Below the pieces are notes generated by a model. That model worked only from the letters and a program-made list of their open reading frames with translations, was not told where the DNA came from and made no database searches. Shown here one piece after another: positions 56,867 to 64,000 of a stretch of DNA of 64,000 nt. The position numbers and the translations under genes are program-made. Origin of the DNA: Volvariella volvacea V23 (Eukaryota; Basidiomycota; Agaricomycetes; Agaricales; Pluteaceae); NCBI GenBank assembly GCA_000349905.1, contig KB722736.1, positions 124,001 to 188,000 on the forward strand. The letters are read 5' to 3'. Positions within the stretch are counted from its first letter, which is position 1, and the number at the start of each line of letters is the position of its first letter.

Positions 56867-58555
56867 ATGTCAACGGACGTGGATCATCTCACGTAGGCAA
56901 CTCCTCATTTCGCCTTCCCCCTATACCTGGACCTGTTCTGGGACCACCACATGGTTCTTTGATTAATCCGTGCATTCTTCCTTATCACAATCACCGTTAA
57001 TTTAGACTTGGACCCTTGGTAAGTTGTCCGATCTGCATTTTAGGCACCTCGAAGTTGCGTATGCTGACGATATGACCTAGATGACGGGGTGTGTGTTGAA
57101 TTACTTCTTATTTGGGTGTCTCGTTATTCAGTTTTGTAAGTAGCGCTTCCCGGATGCTGTAGAAGCCAGGATGTTTCTGATTGCACTCGCGCCCGATTAG
57201 CGTACTACCAAAGGGTATGGGGCTCAAGGGATGCGCTGTGGGTGAGGAGTGTGGGTGAGTTCTAACTCCGTTCGCCCTGGCGTTGTCAACTTCTCGTTGC
57301 TTCCCGACACTGACCGGTGTGATAAAGTGTATACATTATTCACCGTTGAATTGGCTTTCTCCGTGTTCCTAACCCACAACATGTGGAGTTTGTTTGTCGA
57401 GCGATGGGGCGGGGATCCTAATATACAAACGGCGTGGACTGCCGGTCTTACCGCCGGAATGAACGGATTCAGTGAGCATTGGTTTCCGTTCTTCAGGTCA
57501 ATCAGCTTTTAATCTGATGACTGGACAGTATCATGCCTCGTACAAATGTTTTTCGCTAGGTCATTGAATTCCTAATGGTCAAGGTACGATGCCTGATATC
57601 TGCCCACTTTTAGGCGTATCTGGATTATTTCTGGGAAGTCCACGGTGGGCTCAACGATCGCTGTACTAGTAATTCTTGTAAAAGCCATCTTCCTTCCCCA
57701 CTGTCGCTCCACTGATTCTATAAGTAGGTCTCTTTGTTGCAAGGCTGTGCCGCATTTGCCTTTTCAGTCAAGGTCCGTGATCCATTACAGTTTTGTTGTT
57801 CGGCAGCCCAACTTTCGAACAGTTCTTCCTGGTTGGGCGGGATCCTCATCGCATACACGAAGTTCTATCAACTGCAACTGTGAGCGGAAGCTAGGCGGTG
57901 GCCAGACCACAGCACTCATCAACCTTTGACAATCTAGGTGTGGCTCCCCGCTGCTGCTGCATGTGATTGGGTGATCACGATCACACTCGTTATTCTGGTA
58001 CGAATGTTCTGCCTTCGCCTTTGCTGCGTCCTTATTCACTAGACCACCCTTGAATCCCTTATCATCACAGTTCTGGCGTGCCCGCGGGAACCCAGATGAA
58101 AGAGACAGAAGATCCGATTCGTTCTTTCGCAGTCTTATCCGTCAAACAATCGAAACTGGCGCCATAACTTCCTTTGCCGCACTTCTCAAACTAATTTGCT
58201 TCTTCGCGTTTCCTCAAACTGCGCTTTACTCCATCTTGTGAGCATATACCCATCCAACTATCTTGTTTGTACTTACTCGTTACACCAAAGTCTGTTCATC
58301 CTTGGGAGGTTGTAAGTAAATTTCCCAACTGCCGCACGAGCCCGCGGTGTACCAAAGAGTTGCAATAGATACAGTAGTGTTCTACTTGCGTCTCTGAATG
58401 CAAGAGACAAGCCCGACCACTGGAACATCATGCACACCGTGTCAATCTCTCTAAAGAAGGTGCGGTTGAAGCCAGACTCGGAGGAGACGAGCCCAAGTCA
58501 AGTCGGGACCGCGTCCGCCCAGTCTAGATCGACTACCCATTCAATTCAAAAGTGA
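56867..58555 (+). CDS. DUF6534-like multipass membrane protein, copy 3
   Basis: Exon 1 MSTDVDHLT (donor GTAGGC), 13-nt microexon 57006-57018 (LGPL), then MTGCVLNYFLFGCLVIQF, YYQRVWGSRDALWVRSV, CDKVYTLFTVELAFSVFLTH, AGLTAGMNGFS, RIWIISGKSTVGSTIAVLVI, AACDWVITITLVIL, SFFRSLIRQTIETGAITSFA, LFILGRL, YSSVLLASLNARD, and a Ser/Thr-rich tail ending HSIQK at the TGA 58553-58555. All conserved blocks are present and no disabling change was seen. Diverged from copies 1-2, so an older duplicate. Confidence 0.8.
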
Positions 58556-59456
58556 TGTAAGCACATTCTTGTAAATCGGGTCTGCTTCTTCTGTTCATGC
58601 GGTGGTAGTGTGTCTTTAGGGTTAGCTGAAAGTTTACTCTATGGCGCGGTAAGGGTTTTTTATACCCGTAATCCAGCTTCCCCAATGTAGAACAAAAGAG
58701 TGGCCAAAGAAGTATCCCATTTGCTAGCGACGCCAGGCACATAGTGCTGGCTTAGATGCTTGCGTGCTTCTAATTCGCTGGGAAGTTGATAAGGTTTTCA
58801 AGGCCCGACTCCGCAGAATTGCGATACAGTTCAGTGGTGTGTGAAATCGATTAATGCTTCTTCTTGTTACGCGAACTAGTCTGAGAGTGAATCGGTCGTT
58901 TGGAACTCGCTTGGTGTCTCCCACCAACGCGCGTAAGTATAGCTGCCAGTCACCACTACGATCCCCTCATCCCCTGTTGCCTTCAGTGCATTTGTCATTA
59001 ATTCACCACATTCTATTTGGGCGAGGGATTGGCTGAGAGTAAATGGGGCTTTCGTTTTCCGAATTTTTCACTGACCTATGCGCCAAGTTATATTCCCTTT
59101 CGTCCGTCCGATTCTTGAACAGATCCGCCAAGGGTGAGCCAGGCTGGTCGTTGGTAGTTGAAACATCAGGACTCTACTCCTTGGATTGGTCACTGTCTCC
59201 ACTCATCCGACCCTACCAGTTCACGCAACGGTGCCTTCCCGTCTACCAGAGACCGATTCTATTGAAGCGGAGGCTCCTATGTGGGGTCTGCCCGAGTGAG
59301 CGACGCTGTACCTGTTCCCGATTTGCAGGTTCGACACAGAACGCATTTTTCAACGGGGACGTCCATAAATAGAGGGCGCTCATTTGGATATGTAGTTTTC
59401 TAGCCTCCACTTTGCCCTTTGACTGGCCCCACACTGCCTATTGTACCAATTAGAGC
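58556..59456. other. Intergenic in the DUF6534 array
   Basis: Short frames only; a 109-codon frame at 59043-59372 has no family motif and is not called. Confidence 0.4.
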
Positions 59457-60958
59457 ATGAACCAAGAGTACATCAACTTAACGTGAGTCCAACATGCACT
59501 CTCTTGATGGGACGATCAATGAATCTGTGCTTCCAGCTCAGGTGCTTTAGTTCGTGTTTTACTTACACGTTAATGTTGCTCCTTTGAATGCGACCAATTG
59601 ATCGCAGCTGATAGCAGCTTTATTAAGCTGGTGTCTCTATGGGTTTATTATTATGCAGTTTTGTAGGTCTTTTGGTGAGCGCCTCTTACCAGATAGTCCT
59701 TGACTAATCCATGCAATGAGACATCTACTATACCCATCCGACTCAGTCCAAGGACTCTATATGGCTGCGTGGCACAGGTATGCTAGTAGACCTTAGTATC
59801 CTTCAATTTCTAACCACCCGCAAAGTTCATGCCCTGTGTGCACTCGAGAGTATTCTCACGCTGATGATATCCCACAACGTCTGGGTTAACGTGGTGGAAT
59901 GGTACGGCACCAACATTTGGGAACATGGGACCGGAACTTGGACAGCAGCAGTTACTACTACAATCACTGGTATAGGTGCGTTGCCTCTTAGTTTTGATCC
60001 CGTTTATAGTGTTTGATCGTATGAAGTGGGTAGCATCGTGCAGATTTTTTATGCAAGGCAAGCTCCTCTGTAGATTGCAAATATAGAAAAAATGGTAACA
60101 AGCCTGAATAGGCGGATATGGATTTTGTCTGAGATGTCAAGGAAGGGCCTTGCAATCTCCATAGTAATCGTTTTGGTATTTAGCATCAGCTTCAAACGCT
60201 TGGACTTTAGGATTGACTATTCCCAGCTTGCTTTAGTACAAGGAATTCTCGCTTTCTTAATTACCATCAAGGTGAGCAGTGTCAGTGAGGGCTACCCATA
60301 TGACTCAAGTTGGATCGTCGTAGTTCTTCCAGAATGACCGTGATCCACAGCAAACGTTTAAAGTCAAGCAAATCTACTCGGTATACTCTTTTAGTTTCAT
60401 TCAATCCCAGCCTGTTCACATCGAGACATAGACATGGCTCTGCATTTCATTGGCTTGTGACTCCATTATTACGATCGCTGTGATAGCCTTTGTAAGCCCT
60501 AATTCACTACCCCAAGAGACTCGCTCACACAACCTTCCAGCTTCGCCGTGCCAGGGGTACAATTACTGGAGCCCTTCGTGACCTCATGAACAAGTTCATC
60601 CTCAAGAGTTTGGAAACTGGTGTGCTGGTTGCTCTGGCTGCCGCGGCAGAGTTATTCCTCTTCCGGCTGTACCCATTCACATACCTATCAGTTGTTTCGT
60701 GCGTTCTATCACGTTCAATTGTGGAGTATGACATTAATAGATCGTTAACTCTAGGTTGTTCATGCTTAGTAGATTGTATGTCCTAAGAGCTTTTTCACTT
60801 CGCTTGACTAAATGCACGACAGGTATACAATGGCATTGCTGGCCTCACTTAATGGTCGCACACGTGCATCGTTAGTTGATCGGGAGCATGTCCATACTGT
60901 TTCAACTTGGCGTGTTGCTACCATACCCTTCAGCATGGCGATGAAATCGCAGAATTGA
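59457..60958 (+). CDS. DUF6534-like multipass membrane protein, copy 4
   Basis: Exon 1 MNQEYINLT (donor GTGAGT), 13-nt microexon 59537-59549 (SGAL), LIAALLSWCLYGFIIMQF, YIYYTHPTQSKDSIWLRGT, VHALCALESILTLMISHNVW, RRIWILSEMSRKGLAISIVI, LALVQGILAFLITIK, ACDSIITIAVIAF, LRDLMNKFILKSLETGVLVA, LFMLSRL, YTMALLASLNGRT; stop TGA 60956-60958. No disabling change seen. Together with copy 5 it forms a subgroup distinct from copies 1-3 (Leu-Tyr-Gly in helix 1 and the EMSRK loop). Confidence 0.8.
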
Positions 60959-61722
60959 CGATGTTGTAGTGACAGATCCCCTTACCCAGCTGCTACACAC
61001 GTAGTTTAGCATAAGTCGTGAATTTATAAGAGCCTACCACTGAGGGTTTCTGTGTAAGCTAGTCCCCGGCTGCAACTAACTAATTTCGATTCGCGAGGAA
61101 CGTGGTCCCAATACCTAATGACTGAGTTCATCGCGTCCAATTTTTGCCACAGTAGAGTCAGCTTTCTCCGACACCTCGCCAATCACGTGCACGACCAAGA
61201 AAACGTGCCCAAGTTCTGGAGCTGACAGCCATGGGACCGTAATGTAAGCACGTACTTGTATGTGGTCTCGAACTGGGCAGCTGATAGCCATCTTCTACAG
61301 TACGTGTAAGCCACAGTAATTCGGGTGCTAACAGCGCTGAAGCGGCAGTCCTGTCACCACCGGCATCACTATTCACCGGCACCCCTCAACTCATCGGGCG
61401 TGTCCAGGGGTCTTAACTGTAAGTGGGAACGGGAAAGGCTAATCGAGCATTCCATGTTCGAACCAATAGGGCCGCCATTGCTAAAAATATTCTTGGCCCT
61501 GACATCTTCGCCCCTCAGTCATGGCCAGAGACCGTTCCGTTAAGGCTATGAAAGCTATTGTAATGGTGTTTTCCAGTGTGCATTAGGTCATCATGAAACA
61601 TAGTGAGCGCCCCGCTCGACAAGGAAGCGGGTCCTATTTAAATACCAGCATTTCTCGGTTATTCATCATTTCCCCTTCTCGTCTTCTGAACTCCCATACA
61701 GGCCGCTTCCGTCCTGCAGAGC
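60959..61722. other. Intergenic in the DUF6534 array
   Basis: No gene recognised. Confidence 0.4.
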
Positions 61723-63182
61723 ATGGGTCAAGAGTCAGTTCGTCTCACCGTCTCTGCGCAATTTGACTATCTCATTGATCCACACCAAAGGTCGCTTCTG
61801 AATTCACGTCTGAGTCCAAGCGCCCTTGTTCGTGCATACCTAAACGTACCGGCCTCAGCCCGCTCAGAAGCAACTAATGTGTTTTTCAGCTCTCTGCACT
61901 GGCCCTAAGTTGGTTTTTATACGGATGCTCAATGATCCAATTCTGTGAGTGCGGCAGGTTTATGTGATTTTTGAACTCATCAACGGATTGCAAGATATTT
62001 ATTATACCACTTCTGCCCGGTCCACGGACCCTCCATGGCTGCGTAACACAGGTATGCATTTAACGGGTTAGGCTTGTTCAAAGACCGTTGATCCAGAAAA
62101 GTCAATATTTTGTGCATCCTTGAAGGTAGTTTCACTGCGATATTGACACACAGTGTCTGGGTATTTCTTGTTGATTCGCGCGGCGTCATAATGCCACTGC
62201 CAGCACCATGGACCGCCTCTGTGTCTCCCGCTATTATAGGTATAGGTAGGGTATCCGTTTGATTGAATTTATCGGTTTCTCAACTTGTCATGCATATAAT
62301 CCTGAAGAGACAGCAATTGTTCAGGTTTTTCTTGCCCGGTGCGTATTCATGGTGAATATAAAGCTCGAATCTAACGGCACAAAGGCGAATATGGAAACTT
62401 TCTGAGATGTCAAGCAAGAGTTTCGCGATTGCCTTAGTAATCGTTCTGGTGAGCAACATTAGTCGCGATCGTTTACTTCTGGTTCTTAATCATTTCGCAG
62501 CTTGCTTCGATTCAAGCGACCCTCTCCCTTGTAGTTGTAGCCCAGGTTTAATCCTTCTTTCCTTTTTATTCTATAACTAGAATTTTCGCAGTTGTTTCAA
62601 GTCAACCACGATCCACAACGAATGCTTGAAGCCTTAAACACGACCGCGGTACCGATTTCCATACTGATAAATGCTCGATGTTTATTGATACTGAATGATA
62701 GGTCTCGATTGCGGTTGCACTGGCGTGTGATATCATCATCACGTTGACAATGATCACTCTTGTACATTCCATTTCTCTACCGTAGCTGATGAACTAACAC
62801 TGTTTTCAGCTTTGGCGTGCCAAAGGCACGATAGCTGGGGCCTTGAATAGTTTAATGAAAAAGCTCATTATCAGGTGTTTCGAAACGGGTGCTATGGTCA
62901 CTATAACGGCGTTGGGGGCATTATTCCTGTTTGTGACGCACCCGTTTACTCATCTAGCCTCCATTGCGTACGTTTTATCTCACAAAAATTGAAGAGTCAA
63001 TTAAATTAATGAACTGCCCCTAGGATATTCTCAGTTACCAGATTGTAAGTAACTCTCATCCCGAGCACTTTGGGTTTACCCAACATTGCTATAGGTACGC
63101 AATGACAATGTTGGCATCACTCAATGCCCGCAAGCGCTCACCTCCGAATGCACGAGGACACATCTCGACTGTTGTTATTTGA
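61723..63182 (+). CDS. DUF6534-like multipass membrane protein, copy 5
   Basis: Exon 1 MGQESVRLT, 13-nt microexon 61815-61827 (PSAL), LSALALSWFLYGCSMIQF, VNILCILEGSFTAILTHSVW, LPAPWTASVSPAII, RRIWKLSEMSSKSFAIALVI, LASIQATLSLVVVAQ, VSIAVALACDIIITLTMITL, LNSLMKKLIIRCFETGAMVT, IFSVTRL, YAMTMLASLNARKRS; stop TGA 63180-63182. Closest to copy 4; the relic at 32.7-33.3 kb shares its LPAPWTA motif. The exon 1 donor is offset by one base from the paralogs (CTCACCGTCTCT), so the first junction is less sure. Function unknown. Confidence 0.77.
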
Positions 63183-63757
63183 CGTGTTACAGTTGCACGA
63201 AGTCTAAAGAGTATGCTACGGATACATTGTATGTGGATACTCGTCATCTGCACGTTGGGTTGTGTAGCACACCCACATAAACGGTGTCCACATAGAAATA
63301 CCACTTTTCATTTTTCCGATGCCCAAAAAATTTTTACGACGTATAATCACAGTGGCCGCCACCTCCCAGTCGGCACGTCCAATTATATCCTTCAACACCA
63401 ACGAAATCTCGATACTGACAACATTTTTGGCAGCAAATCTAGATAATATGTCATGCGAACGTCGTAGTATTTGAGGTATAAGTTGATTGAGAATGAGTAG
63501 TCTTCTATAAATGTAAGCCAACGCCTTGTGACGAAGTGACATTGGTCGGCAAGATCTAAGCTTCTGCTGACGCCATGCAGTTGACCATGTACCCGTCATG
63601 ACGGCAGCAATAACGTGTGTCTATGTCAACCGGGGGCCGATAAACATTGTCCACCATTGTATTTTCGATCCATGCTTAGTGATTCGGGTGCTGAAGTAGA
63701 CATCCCTATCACCACCGCTACTCAAGCATTCTTACCCACCGGTCTCCCTCAATTTAT
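63183..63757. other. Intergenic, no gene recognised
   Basis: 3' flank of the array; short frames only. Confidence 0.4.
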
Positions 63758-63882
63758 TGGGGCATAATCAACCAGGATGTTGGATCCTCAGCAAGTAGTC
63801 AAGCATTCCATGGGCAAAAATGGGGCATAATCAACCAGGATGTTGGATCCTCAGCAAGTAGTCAAGCATTCCATGGGCAAAA
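63758..63882. repeat. Perfect 63-bp tandem duplication
   Basis: Units 63758-63820 and 63821-63882, identical over their compared length, intergenic near the right edge. Confidence 0.93.
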
Positions 63883-64000
63883 CAATAGGCCCCTATTCGT
63901 TTAATTCTTGCCGCACTTTTCATTCGCTTGACCCTACGACACTCTTGCCGCTGTTAAGGGAGTAGTTCTATCAAGAAAAAACAGATTCTTTGACTTTGGA

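Overview
The window reads as nuclear DNA of a filamentous basidiomycete, most likely an Agaricomycete close to Rhizoctonia/Ceratobasidium. That is an inference from intron-dense genes (mostly 45-60 bp GT-AG introns), secreted plant-wall enzymes with fungal CBM1 modules, tandem membrane-protein families of basidiomycete type (DUF6534-like), a LINE with fungal Tad-like features, and Mediator and TRAPP genes. Most genes are split into exons, so single open frames give a poor picture; the exon models below were built by hand from splice sites and paralog comparison.

Layout. 0-1.4 kb: a Ser/Pro-rich protein running off the left edge. 2.4-28.4 kb: an accessory region with five copies (one carrying a stop codon) and one relic of an unnamed multipass membrane family, all on the minus strand, interleaved with three pectate lyase paralogs (plus strand), an F-box-like gene with a frameshift, and a GH5 mannanase homolog that has lost both catalytic glutamates. 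25.1-26.8 kb: coding-like debris. 29.5-31.7 kb: a CBM1-GH10 xylanase gene with a duplicated exon and damaged active-site motifs. 32.7-33.3 kb: a DUF6534 relic. 33.5-42.6 kb: a non-LTR retrotransposon with three ORFs plus two fragments of relatives and a 100-N assembly gap. 44.4-52.3 kb: NmrA-like oxidoreductase, Mediator subunit Med21, a second CBM1-GH10 gene, a CBM1 fragment and the TRAPP subunit Trs33. 52.9-63.2 kb: five tandem DUF6534-like membrane genes, all plus strand.

Two themes run through the window. The first is conserved microexons: 5 nt in three pectate lyases, 7 nt in both GH10-CBM1 genes, and 13 nt in all five DUF6534 genes. The second is duplication followed by decay: pseudoenzyme changes in PL1, GH5 and GH10 copies, nonsense codons in a membrane-family copy and in both LINE ORFs, and several perfect short direct duplications of 45-79 bp. 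These last may be real or may mark assembly faults.
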